A stretch of DNA of 35,596 bases from Candidatus Caccousia avicola. GTDB taxonomy: Bacteria; Bacillota; Clostridia; Oscillospirales; Acutalibacteraceae. The DNA is taken from NCBI GenBank assembly GCA_018712435.1, contig DVGZ01000085.1, forward strand, positions 1 to 35,596, in the 5' to 3' direction. The position numbers and the translations under genes were made by a program. A model generated the notes under the pieces. It searched no databases. It was not told where the DNA came from and saw only the letters and a list, made by a program, of their open reading frames with translations. Below are positions 24,983-33,093 of this stretch, one piece after another. Position 1 is the stretch's first letter. Every line of letters begins with the position of its first letter.

Positions 24983-26122
24983 ATGAAAAAGCTGGTGTTT
25001 GTCCCGGATTCTTTTAAAGGAACCATGACGTCTCTGGAAATCTGTGAGCAAATGCGCTGTGCCGCCCGTGCGCTCTGGCCGCAGGTGCAGACGGAGGAGA
25101 TCCCCGTGGCGGACGGCGGAGAGGGGAGTGTCGACGCTTTTCTGGGAGCCGTGGGAGGAAGCAGGGAGATCGCCGTGGTGCAGGGACCGTACGGGGAGCG
25201 GCTGGAAGCCTTTTACGGCTTGTGCGGCAGCACGGCCGTGGTCGAAATGGCGGCGGCGGCAGGACTTCCGCTGGTGGGAGAAAACCGCCGCGCGGAGCGT
25301 ACCACCACATACGGAGTGGGTCAGCTCATTGCCCATGCGCTGGAACATCCGCAGGTGACGCGCCTGGTGATCGGCCTTGGCGGAAGCGCGACGAACGACG
25401 GCGGCTGCGGAGCGGCGGCCGCGCTGGGAGTCCGGTTTCTGGACGAAGCGGGGAATCCGTTTGTTCCGGTGGGCGGAACGCTTTCGCGGATTGCGAAGGT
25501 GGATCCTTCCGGGATACATCCGCGCCTGCGCGAGGTGGAGGTCTGCGCCATGTGCGACATTGACAATCCGCTTTGCGGACCGCAGGGAGCGGCGGCTGTG
25601 TTTGGTCCGCAGAAGGGGGCCGATCCCGCCATGGTCCGTTTACTGGACGAAGGGCTTTTGCATCTGGCAGAAGTGATCCGCCGTGATCTGGGCGTGGATG
25701 TTCTGTCCCTGCCCGGCGGAGGCGCGGCAGGCGGAATGGGCGCGGGAGCGGCCTCTTTTCTGCATGCCTCTTTACAAAAGGGGATTGAGACCGTGCTGAC
25801 GGTCGCCCGGTTTGAGGAACGGGCACGCGGTGCGGATTTGATCCTCACGGGGGAGGGGTGTATCGATGGGCAGAGCCTGCGCGGCAAGGTGGTCATGGGA
25901 GTGGCGGAGAGAGCAGCTTCTCTTGGAATTCCCGTTGCGGCTGTGGTTGGAGACATTGCGGAAGGAGCGGAGATGGCTTACCAGAAGGGAGTGGCAGGCA
26001 TTTTCACCATCAACTGTCTGGCTGTTCCATATTCCGAAGCACGAAAAACAGCCAAGCGGGATCTGTTTTTTACCGTTCAGAATGTGCTGCGCTTTATGGA
26101 TCGCGTGTGTGTACAGCGATAA
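24983..26122 (+). CDS. glxK: Glycerate 2-kinase (GlxK/GarK family)
   Basis: This 379-residue enzyme phosphorylates D-glycerate with ATP, feeding it into glycolysis as 2-phosphoglycerate. Family motifs are PDSFKGTMTS near the N-terminus, ADGGEGS, GLGGSATNDGGCG in the middle, GGGAAGGMGAG and the C-terminal LTGEGCIDGQS. Length is normal. ATG 24983 has AAGGAGA at 24970-24976; the frame runs further upstream through the terminator but that part is not coding. It appears to be transcribed alone, without the usual glyoxylate or tartronate genes beside it. Confidence 0.93.
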   Translation: MKKLVFVPDSFKGTMTSLEICEQMRCAARALWPQVQTEEIPVADGGEGSVDAFLGAVGGSREIAVVQGPYGERLEAFYGLCGSTAVVEMAAAAGLPLVGENRRAERTTTYGVGQLIAHALEHPQVTRLVIGLGGSATNDGGCGAAAALGVRFLDEAGNPFVPVGGTLSRIAKVDPSGIHPRLREVEVCAMCDIDNPLCGPQGAAAVFGPQKGADPAMVRLLDEGLLHLAEVIRRDLGVDVLSLPGGGAAGGMGAGAASFLHASLQKGIETVLTVARFEERARGADLILTGEGCIDGQSLRGKVVMGVAERAASLGIPVAAVVGDIAEGAEMAYQKGVAGIFTINCLAVPYSEARKTAKRDLFFTVQNVLRFMDRVCVQR

Positions 26123-26197
26123 AGTCAATGGAAACATCCCCCTTACAAAAATGTAAGAAAAAAGTAAGAGAATCCAATGGAACCGGAAATGCCGTTC

Positions 26198-26206
26198 TGG
26201 TACACT
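26198..26206 (+). promoter_or_regulatory. Extended -10 element before the small membrane protein / GT51 operon
   Basis: TGGTACACT at 26198-26206 fits an extended -10 (TGn plus TACACT), 63 bases before the ATG at 26269. The -35 region is poor. A small CTTAC/GTAAG hairpin lies upstream (from about 26142). Confidence 0.4.
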
Positions 26207-26268
26207 GAAAAGCAGAGAACAGCCCATGAGCGAACGTTTTGGGGCTGTATCTGAAAGGAGGCGCCGGA

Positions 26269-26400
26269 ATGCGTACAAGACAAAAGAAATTCACCATAGA
26301 AAAAGCGAAAACTCAAAATCTGGCGTTTGGTTTGACGGTGGGCGGCCTGTTCTGTGCGGTTCTGCTGCTGTGCGGATGGGCCAGGAGGAAAAGAAAATGA
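26269..26400 (+). CDS. Small membrane protein, 43 residues, coupled to transglycosylase
   Basis: A perfect AAAGGAGG (26254-26261) sits 7 bases before ATG 26269. The frame encodes 43 residues: a basic, polar N-terminus (MRTRQKKFTIEKAKTQ), one membrane helix (about 18-37, LAFGLTVGGLFCAVLLLCGW) and a basic end (ARRKRK). The stop TGA at 26398-26400 overlaps the ATG of the transglycosylase gene (ATGA), and its last codons contain the AGGAGG used by that gene. This is a strong sign of a real, coupled gene. I know no family for it. A regulator or anchor of the peptidoglycan polymerase is the natural guess. The family is unrecognised; the coding call itself is well supported. Confidence 0.75.
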   Translation: MRTRQKKFTIEKAKTQNLAFGLTVGGLFCAVLLLCGWARRKRK

Positions 26401-27110
26401 GGTGGATCCGGCGGTTGTGCAAGCTTGTGCTTGCCGTGGTCACGGCTGCGTTCTGCCTGGGAATTATAGCGGCGGCAGTGTTCGGCGTGAAGGGATATCT
26501 GATGTCCCGGGAGGCGCTGGAGAAGGAGCCGGTGGCACAGATGGCGGAGGAGATCCGCTCCATGGAGCACTTCACCACCTTCGACGAGCTTCCCGACCTC
26601 TATGTAAAAGCGGTGGTGGCCGCGGAGGATCAGCGCTTCTGGACGCATGGGGGATATGACCTCATCGCAATCGGCCGCGCGCTTTGGAACGATCTGCGCA
26701 CACTTTCTTTTGCCGAGGGCGGCAGCACCATCACCCAGCAGCTGGCGAAAAACCAGTATTTCACGCAGGAGAAGCGTCTGGAACGGAAGTTTGCCGAGAT
26801 TTTCGCTGCCGTGGAGATCGAGTCCGTCTGTTCCAAGCAGGAGATTTTCGAACTGTATGTCAATACCATCTACTTTGGCAGCGGGTACTATGGAATCTAC
26901 GATGCGGCGATGGGCTATTACAGCAAGGAGCCGTCGGAGCTGACGGACGCCGAAGCCGTCATGCTGGCCGGTCTGCCGAACGCTCCGTCCGCCTATTCGC
27001 CGGACGTCAGTCCGGAGCTGGCCGGGCAGCGGATGCGCCAGGTGATCCGCTGCATGACGGAACAGGGCGTGCTTTCTCAGGAGGAGGCCAGGCGTCTACT
27101 GCCGGAGTAA
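26397..27110 (+). CDS. mtgA: Monofunctional peptidoglycan glycosyltransferase (GT51)
   Basis: This 237-residue enzyme polymerises lipid II into glycan strands at the outer face of the membrane. One N-terminal helix (about 8-30) anchors it, followed by the GT51 domain: motif 1 AAEDQRFWTHGG with catalytic Glu77, motif 2 EGGSTITQQLAKNQ, then RKFAEIFAAVEIE (the second catalytic glutamate region) and ELYVNTIYFGSGYYGI. There is no transpeptidase domain. ATG 26397 has AGGAGG at 26383-26388; it overlaps the stop of the small membrane gene upstream. An open frame from 26226 exists but has a non-family sequence that overlaps the small gene. Length is typical for the monofunctional type. Confidence 0.92.
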   Translation: MRWIRRLCKLVLAVVTAAFCLGIIAAAVFGVKGYLMSREALEKEPVAQMAEEIRSMEHFTTFDELPDLYVKAVVAAEDQRFWTHGGYDLIAIGRALWNDLRTLSFAEGGSTITQQLAKNQYFTQEKRLERKFAEIFAAVEIESVCSKQEIFELYVNTIYFGSGYYGIYDAAMGYYSKEPSELTDAEAVMLAGLPNAPSAYSPDVSPELAGQRMRQVIRCMTEQGVLSQEEARRLLPE

Positions 27111-27209
27111 ATTTCATCGGGATACTGCAAGATTCCCCTAACGGGAAGCGGCGGTGGGAAGCGCTGTTTTCTATACTGCGTAATAAAAGATGGACAGGAG
27201 GCGCCGTTC

Positions 27210-28214
27210 ATGTGGGATTTGCTGATCGTGGGAACCGGCCCGGCCGGGGTATCCGCCGCGTTGACGGCCAAGACCAGGGGGCTTTCCTTTCTCTGGTTTG
27301 GCAGCCAGCGGCTCAGTGACAAGGTTGAAAAGGCGGAGCGCATCCTGAATTACCCGGGCCTGCCCCAGGTGCCCAGCCGGGATACCTTCGGCCAGAAGGT
27401 CACCCGCTATAAAGAGGGCCTGTATGTCGGTTATCGCTACTACGACACGGCCGGGGTGCCGGTACGGTTCCCCTTTGGCTATGGGCTGAGCTATACGCGG
27501 TTCGCGTACAGCGACCTGACGGTGGAGAACCGCACGGCGCGGGTCACCGTCACGAACATTGGCGATTGCCCGGGCGCTGAGGTGGCGCAGCTTTACATTG
27601 CGCCGCCCCGCACCGGGCTCTACCGCCCGGCCAAAGAGCTGAAAGGCTTTGCCAGGGTTTACCTGACCCCCGGCGAGAGCCGCACCGTTGACTTCCCGCT
27701 GGATGATCGCAGCTTTGCCATCTGGTCGGACGGCTGGAAAGTTCCGGCCGGCACGTACACGCTGCTGGTCGGGTCGTCTTCGGCAGACATCCGCCTGCAA
27801 CAGGAGATCGAGGTGCCAGGTGCGGATCTTCCCGCCCCCGCCTGGCAGGCCGGCAGCTGGTATGAAACCTTGCAGGGCCTGCCCACGGACGATGAATTCA
27901 CCGCACTGTATGGCAGCCCGCTGCAAGACGACCCGCCGCTGGAACCGGGCCGCTTCTCAATGGAGGACTCTATCATGGAAATGAAGGACTTCTCCCCCCT
28001 GATGATGCAGGCCTTCCGTGGTACCGAAGCCACCATTGCGCAGGGATTTGGCGGGAAAGCGGACTACAGCAACCCGGATTTCCGCATGATGATTATGTCA
28101 GGCGCCGACGCGCCGCTTCGTGCAGCGGTGCTCTCCAGCGGCGGCAGCTTCCCGGCCGCTGCGGCACAGGGACTGCTGGCCGCCGCCAACGGCCAGACGG
28201 ATGGGCCGGCGTGA
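27210..28214 (+). CDS. Chimeric ORF: thioredoxin-reductase-like N-terminus joined to GH3 C-terminus
   Basis: The 334-residue reading joins two unrelated parts. Residues 1 to about 55-60 are the FAD-binding start of a thioredoxin-reductase-like flavoprotein (LLIVGTGPAGVSAALTAKTRG, then LNYPGLPQV), behind a good AGGAGG at 27196-27201. From about residue 63 on (YKEGLYVGYRYYDTAG, FPFGYGLSYTRF) it is the end of a normal-order GH3 beta-glucosidase: the fibronectin-like domain and a C-terminal extension. The NADPH domain and redox-active cysteines of the reductase are missing, as are the catalytic and second domains of GH3. It therefore cannot do either job. It is either a fusion by recombination or an assembly join between two genomes; the change in gene content and base composition at the same spot supports a join. 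Confidence 0.8.
   Translation: MWDLLIVGTGPAGVSAALTAKTRGLSFLWFGSQRLSDKVEKAERILNYPGLPQVPSRDTFGQKVTRYKEGLYVGYRYYDTAGVPVRFPFGYGLSYTRFAYSDLTVENRTARVTVTNIGDCPGAEVAQLYIAPPRTGLYRPAKELKGFARVYLTPGESRTVDFPLDDRSFAIWSDGWKVPAGTYTLLVGSSSADIRLQQEIEVPGADLPAPAWQAGSWYETLQGLPTDDEFTALYGSPLQDDPPLEPGRFSMEDSIMEMKDFSPLMMQAFRGTEATIAQGFGGKADYSNPDFRMMIMSGADAPLRAAVLSSGGSFPAAAAQGLLAAANGQTDGPA
27360..27410. other. Junction between two unrelated sequence blocks
   Basis: Upstream the sequence encodes a flavoprotein N-terminus; downstream it encodes GH3. The exact base cannot be fixed, but it lies between the LNYPGLPQV codons and the YKEGLYVGYRYY codons. The 7-mer GGGCCTG occurs on both sides (27356-27362 and 27416-27422), which could be chance or microhomology. 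No IS element, att-like repeat or tRNA is seen at the join. Confidence 0.6.
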
Positions 28215-28376
28215 TCGGACAACCTTCCCCTTCGGCCAGGGCACGGCAGGGACAGTTGCGTGGGCTGTGGAAACTGCACAAACCTGCCCGCGGAAAATTT
28301 TGTACAACGCTGTGTGGCAACAGCTTTGCCAGCACATCTGTCCGCAACAACGAGCTGAGCAGAAAATAGACAACAA

Positions 28377-28421
28377 GCAAAAGCGGGAGCCGCCTGTGAA
28401 GTGCGGTTCCCGCTTTTGCCC
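28377..28421 (+). terminator. Terminator after the GH3 C-terminal fragment
   Basis: GCAAAAGCGGGAGCCGC (28377-28393) pairs with GCGGTTCCCGCTTTTGC (28403-28419). It lies in the roughly 400-base stretch between the two converging GH3 pieces (28215-28611); I see no gene or other signal in the rest of that stretch. Confidence 0.7.
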
Positions 28422-28611
28422 GTGACGCGGCCATACTCCACACGGCCCGTGTCGAAATATTTTATTGCAGCCTGTGTGTGATGGTTGGGGTTGCTTTCAG
28501 GCTGACTCTGGCAAAGAAAAGCCTATGCAAAACCGGCCAAACATGAGCGCCTCAATCAGAGCGGGAGCGTGCCGTTGCAAGTGCAATACTGTGTGTCTTT
28601 TCAGCCTGGGC

Positions 28612-31082
28612 TTACCTTTCGTGTTGGTAGGGAAAGCCCCCGCGCAGGGCGCTGGCTAGGGCGATCAGGCGGGCGGCGGACTGGCGGATAGCGGTTTCGG
28701 GCAGGCGGCCGTCTGCCAGGGCGGCCCGGATGTCCTGGTCGTCGTGGGGGTTGCCCGGCATGATCACATCGTTGCCGGCCCAGGCGCACCGCCAGGGGGT
28801 GGAGCCGTCCTGCGGCACGGTGGTGTTCCAATCCGACATGACCAGGCCGGCAAAGCCCCATTCCTGCCGCAGCACGACGGTGCACAGGTCCCGGCTGTTG
28901 GCGGCGTGCACCCCGTTGATGCAGTTGTAGGCCGACATGACGGCGGCCGGGGCGGCGGTTTTGACCGCAATCTCAAACCCGCGCAGGTAAATTTCCCACA
29001 GGGCGCGCTCCGACACTCGCGCATCCACCGCCATGCGGTTGTCCTCCTGGTTGTTGCAGGCAAAATGCTTGAGGGTCACCCCGTGCCGCCCGGATTCCTG
29101 CACGCCGGCCGTGATGGCCGCCGCCAGCGTGCCGGTGAGCAGCGGGTCCTCGGAATAATACTCGAAGTTGCGCCCGCACAGCGGGTTGCGCTGGATGTTC
29201 ATGCCGGGGGCCAGCCACAAATCCACATGGAACTCGTCCATTTCGCGGCTGACGGCGCGGCCCACACGGGTCAGCAGATCGGGGTCCCAGCTCTGGGCCA
29301 GGGCGGTTCCCACCGGGAAGGCCGTGCAGAACTGGTAGTAGGTGTCGGCGCCCTCGTGGTGGGGCGGCGCAAAAAGCCGTTCTCCAGCGAGCCCAGCACC
29401 CCGGCGCTGTAGACCTCGCCGGTGGCGCAGTCCACCTGGTAGCACTGGCGCAGCCGCAGCCCGGCGGGGCCGTCCGCCATAATCAGGCTGGGAATCTGGC
29501 GGCTGGCCTCCAGCGCTTCGGAGGTCTCGCCGGCGGAACCGGGCACCCGGACCCCCGCCGAGCCCAGCGTGCTGGCGCCTGCCGTGATATTGCCGTACAA
29601 AAGCGGCACCAGGCTGTCCAGCTCGCCCTCCGCCAGCGGCGGGGTGGCCGGGGCGGGGGCCGCCGGAGCCACCGGCACAAACTTGTACACCGGCAGGTCG
29701 TACTCCACTTTCTGGCGCCACTGGTCGGCTTCCCAGTCCTGTGCACCGGGGGGGGCGCCCAGTTCCTCAATGGGGTGCTGCGGCGGGCAGATCGGGTGGG
29801 TGCGCTCCAGCATCACCGCCGCGTCCACCTCGAGCAGCGCGCACAGGCACAGTGCATCGCTACTGTTGCCCACCCAGACGCCGTACAGGCCCGCGTCCAC
29901 CACCCAGGCGTTCTGTTCCGGGTGGAAGGCCGCCAGTTGCTTTTGCGGGATCTCGAGGGTCAGGGTCTGGGTTTCGCCGGGGGCGAGGCGCCGGGTCTTG
30001 GCAAAGCCGGCCAGCCGCCGCCGTTCCCGCGGCAGTTCCCCCTGCGGGGCGCTGAGGTAGACCTGCGCGACCTCCCGCCCGGCAAAGCGGGCGCCAGTGT
30101 TGGCCACCTCCACCTGCACGGCCAGACGGCCCGGCTGCACGGCCAGGCCGGCGGCGCGCAGCGCAAAGGTTGTGTAGGACAGCCCGAACCCGAAGGCGAA
30201 CAGCGGCCGGACGCCGAAACTGTCAAAGTAGCGGTAGCCCACATAGACCCCATCGCGGTAGGTGTCCTGGCTGACATCGCCGTTCAGGCTGCCGAACGCG
30301 CGGGCGCAGGGGATGTCGTCGTACCGGCGGGCCCAGGTGGCGGTCAGCTTGCCCTCCGGCACAGCGCGGCCCAGCAGCACATCGGCCACGGCCTGCCCGC
30401 CCTGCTGCCCGAGCTGGGAAAGCTGCAAAATGGCGTCGAGATGCTGCATGCCGTCCAGCAGGCCGGTGAGTTCCACCGGGCCGCCGGCGTTGAGGAGCAG
30501 GACCACCGGCAGGCCGCTTTCGTCCAGCGTTTGCAGGTCGGCCTGTTCGGCGTCGCTGAGGTAGTAGTCGCCGGGTTCCAGCCGGCGGTCCTTGCCCTCG
30601 CCGGCGATGCGGCTGATGACGTAGAGAGCCGCTTTGGCCCCCTCCAGGTCCTGCGGCCGGACGGCCCGGCCCTCGGGCAGGGCAAAGGGGTGGGCCGCGT
30701 AGGCGTCAAACGGGTTGTCCACCTGTTTGGCGGCGGCCAGCACCTGCGCCCGCCAGTCTTCCCGCGCGCGGGTATAGCGGGCCTCATAGTCGGTCAGCCA
30801 GTCCTCGCTCGTCAGCGGGACGCCGGCCTCTTTCAGCCCCTGCCAGATCGAGATGCTGGCCCGGTTGTTCACATCGCCGGAGCCGGTGCCGCCCTTGACT
30901 GTCCGCCCGGCGCCGGCGCCGAACAGCGCCACCGGCGCGCCGGGTGCCAGCGGCAGCACACCGCAGTTTTTCAGCAGGACGATTCCTTCGGCGGCCGCCT
31001 GGCGGGCCAGGGCGGCGTTCTCCTGTTCCCGTGGGCTCGGGGCCGGGTCGCGGGTGCCGCTGTGTGTAAACGGTTGTTCCAT
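28612..31082 (-). pseudogene. GH3 beta-glucosidase with inverted domain order, split by a frameshift
   Basis: Read through one frameshift this would be about 823 residues. It starts at 31082 with AAGGAG 7 bases upstream. The order is inverted compared with usual GH3: first the second (sandwich) domain (LKNCGVLPLAPG, then KGGTGSGDVNN), next the fibronectin-like domain (YVGYRYFDSFG, FGFGLSYTTFAL), and last the catalytic barrel (PSLIMADGPAGLRL, PVGTALAQSWD, LKHFACNNQEDNR, and the nucleophile Asp in LVMSDWNTT). Such inverted GH3 enzymes are known from rumen Firmicutes. The frame changes near 29370-29385, at A5 and G4 runs: the upstream frame reads SLENGFL and the downstream one FAPPHHEGADTYYQFC. 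The fragments are 29271-31082 and 28612 to about 29380. It may be a sequencing error, a programmed slip or a real mutation. No signal peptide, so it would act in the cytosol. Confidence 0.85.
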
Positions 31083-31118
31083 AACAAAACTCCTTATTTG
31101 CCAATCAAAGGGGAGACA

Positions 31119-31156
31119 AAGCAAAACCGCCATAGGTTGGCACGCTATGGCGGTTT
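31119..31156 (-). terminator. Terminator between the permease genes and GH3 (minus strand)
   Basis: AAACCGCCATAG (31124-31135) pairs with CTATGGCGGTTT (31145-31156). On the minus strand TTTTGCTTTG follows the stem. It would reduce read-through from the transport genes into GH3. Confidence 0.75.
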
Positions 31157-31203
31157 GCCGCCCGGCCCTGCGCCGGGACGGAATACGGTTTCCTTTATAC
31201 GGT

Positions 31204-32049
31204 TTACTCTTTGACGCCGCCCAGCGTGATGCCGGCGATGATGTACTTGGACAGCAGCAGATACACGATGATGATTGGCACAATGGCCACGGTGATCATC
31301 ATGTAGATCTTGCCCATGTCAAAGTTCATATAGTCGGCGCCGCGCAGCGTGGCGATCAGGATAGGCACAGTCATCTTGTCCTTGGACTGGATGATCAGGG
31401 CGGGAACGAAGTAGTTGTTCCACGACCCCACAAAGGAGAAGATAGCCTGCACGGCCACGGCCGGCTTCATGATCGGCAGCACGATGCGGTTGAAGGTCAT
31501 GAACTCGCCCGAACCGTCGATGCGGGCGGCTTCCACCAGGGACAGCGGCAGCGAGGATTCGAGGTAACTGTACATGAAGTAGAACACCGAGGGCGATGCG
31601 ATGGAGGGCAGAATCAGCGGCCACAGCGTATCGTACAGGCTCATGTTGGTCATCAGGCGCAAAAAGCCCATCGCCGTCACCTGGGTGGGCATGACCAGAA
31701 TGGCCATGATGAAGGTGAACGCCAGCTTTTTGAACTTGAAGTTGTAGGCGTACAGCCCGTAGGCCGTCAGCGCCGAAAAGTAGGTGCACAGCGCCGCCGA
31801 GCAGGAGGAGACGATCAGGCTGTTCAGGATGCCCTTGAACATCGGGAAGTTGCCGTCGGTGGCAACCGCTTTCAGGTTTTCAAGGAAATAACCGCCGGGC
31901 AGCCAGGAGAAGCCCCGCTGCAATTCCGCGTGGGAGCGGGATGCGTTGACCAGCAGGATGTAGAAAAAGAACAGGCACAAAAACGACAGCACGATCAGCA
32001 CGGCGTAGGCAAGGATTGTCTCGCCCACTTTGGTCCGTTTGTGTTTCAT
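31204..32049 (-). CDS. Carbohydrate ABC transporter permease (MalG type)
   Basis: This 281-residue inner permease has six hydrophobic helices and the cytoplasmic EAA loop VEAARIDGSGEFMTFNRIVLPIMKP, through which the ATPase subunit docks. The N-terminus (KHKRTKVGETILAYAVLIVLS) and the C-terminal GGVKE end are typical of MalG-like sugar permeases (CUT1 group). It starts at 32049 with AAAGGAGGTG upstream and overlaps the end of the other permease gene by 4 bases (ATGA). It would form the membrane channel with that partner. Substrate is inferred from neighbours as a beta-glucoside or oligosaccharide. Confidence 0.93.
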   Translation of the reverse strand: MKHKRTKVGETILAYAVLIVLSFLCLFFFYILLVNASRSHAELQRGFSWLPGGYFLENLKAVATDGNFPMFKGILNSLIVSSCSAALCTYFSALTAYGLYAYNFKFKKLAFTFIMAILVMPTQVTAMGFLRLMTNMSLYDTLWPLILPSIASPSVFYFMYSYLESSLPLSLVEAARIDGSGEFMTFNRIVLPIMKPAVAVQAIFSFVGSWNNYFVPALIIQSKDKMTVPILIATLRGADYMNFDMGKIYMMITVAIVPIIIVYLLLSKYIIAGITLGGVKE

Positions 32050-32996
32050 GCGTTGGCACCTCCTTTATGGTTGCGGCTCTTTTTGGGGGCGCCGCCGTCC
32101 TGCTTGCCGTTGGTCATGCGGTAGACAAAGAAGCACAGCACTGCGCTGACAATGAACAGATAGACCGAAAGCGCGCCGGCCATGCCGTAGTTGCGGCTCT
32201 TCAGGTGGCTGTTCAGGAACATGATCAGCGTCATGGAGGTGCGGTCCGGGTTGCCCTGGCCATTGGTCAGGATCTGCGGCACATCGAACATCTGCAGCCC
32301 GCCGATGATCGAGGTGATCAGCGTGTAGGCCAGGATCGGGCGGATCAGCGGCAGCGTGATCGAGAAGAACCGCCGCACACTGCCGCAGCCGTCCAGCTCC
32401 GCCGCCTCAAAGATGTCGGGGCTGATGCCCATGATGGCGGCCATCAGCATGATGGTGGTGTTGCCGAACCACATCAAAAAGTTCATCAACCCGATCAGCG
32501 AACGGGTGCCGAAAGCGGTGCCCATAAAGTCGATGGGGGTCTCGGTCAGCCCCATCGACATGAGGATGGAGTTGATGGGCCCGTTGGTGGAAAACAGCGC
32601 GAAGAACAGCATGGCGAACGCCGAGGCCATAATCAGGTTGGGCAGGTAGATGACCACCTTGAAAAACTGTTTGCCGCGCAGTTTCAGCCGCATATCGGTG
32701 AACCAGTTGGCCAGCAGCAGCGCGATGACGATCTGCGGGATGAAGCCGATCAGCCACAAAATCAGCGTGTTGCCCGCGTACTTGAGCATGTCGGAATCCA
32801 GCAGGCTTTTGTAGTTGGCCAGGCCCACAAAATTGGGCCCGACCTCCTTGATGCCGGAGCGGTAATACTCAAAAAAGCTGTAGCGGACGGTATCCAGGAG
32901 CGGAATGAACGAGAAGATAAAGAATGCAATAAAGAAGGGCAGGATAAACAGATAGCCCCATTTGGCATAGCTCGAATGTTTTGGTTTCTTATTCAT
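32046..32996 (-). CDS. Carbohydrate ABC transporter permease (MalF/UgpA type)
   Basis: This 316-residue permease has six or seven helices: a first one after the basic start (WGYLFILPFFIAFFIFSFIP) and the EAA loop FEAAELDGCGSVRRFFSITLPLIRP. It is the MalF-type partner of the next gene in the operon. Its stop overlaps the start of the MalG-type gene. It lies 97 bases after the binding-protein gene, separated by a hairpin that probably lowers permease level relative to binding protein. No ATPase gene is seen in the window, as is common for CUT1 systems that share an MsmK-like ATPase. Confidence 0.93.
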   Translation of the reverse strand: MNKKPKHSSYAKWGYLFILPFFIAFFIFSFIPLLDTVRYSFFEYYRSGIKEVGPNFVGLANYKSLLDSDMLKYAGNTLILWLIGFIPQIVIALLLANWFTDMRLKLRGKQFFKVVIYLPNLIMASAFAMLFFALFSTNGPINSILMSMGLTETPIDFMGTAFGTRSLIGLMNFLMWFGNTTIMLMAAIMGISPDIFEAAELDGCGSVRRFFSITLPLIRPILAYTLITSIIGGLQMFDVPQILTNGQGNPDRTSMTLIMFLNSHLKSRNYGMAGALSVYLFIVSAVLCFFVYRMTNGKQDGGAPKKSRNHKGGANA

Positions 32997-33030
32997 AGGT
33001 CACCGTTCCTTTTTACAAAACTGCCTTCCC

Positions 33031-33069
33031 AAAAGCTGCCGCACCGGGGGTGCCGGCACGGCAGCTTTT
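33031..33069 (-). terminator. Intercistronic hairpin between binding protein and permeases
   Basis: AAAAGCTGCCG (33031-33041) pairs with CGGCAGCTTTT (33059-33069). On the minus strand TTTT follows. It is typical of a partial terminator or mRNA-stabilising hairpin after a highly made binding-protein gene. Confidence 0.7.
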
Positions 33070-33093
33070 ATCTGTGGAAAACAAACAGTCAGA

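Noticed and set aside
26226-26396. 57-residue N-terminal extension of the GT51 protein
   Set aside because: The stretch overlaps the better supported 43-residue gene in another frame, and ATG 26397 has AGGAGG at the right distance.
29775-31214. 479-codon plus-strand frame opposite GH3
   Set aside because: Shadow of the GC-rich GH3 gene; the translation is Gln/Gly/Ala/Val-rich without any family motif.
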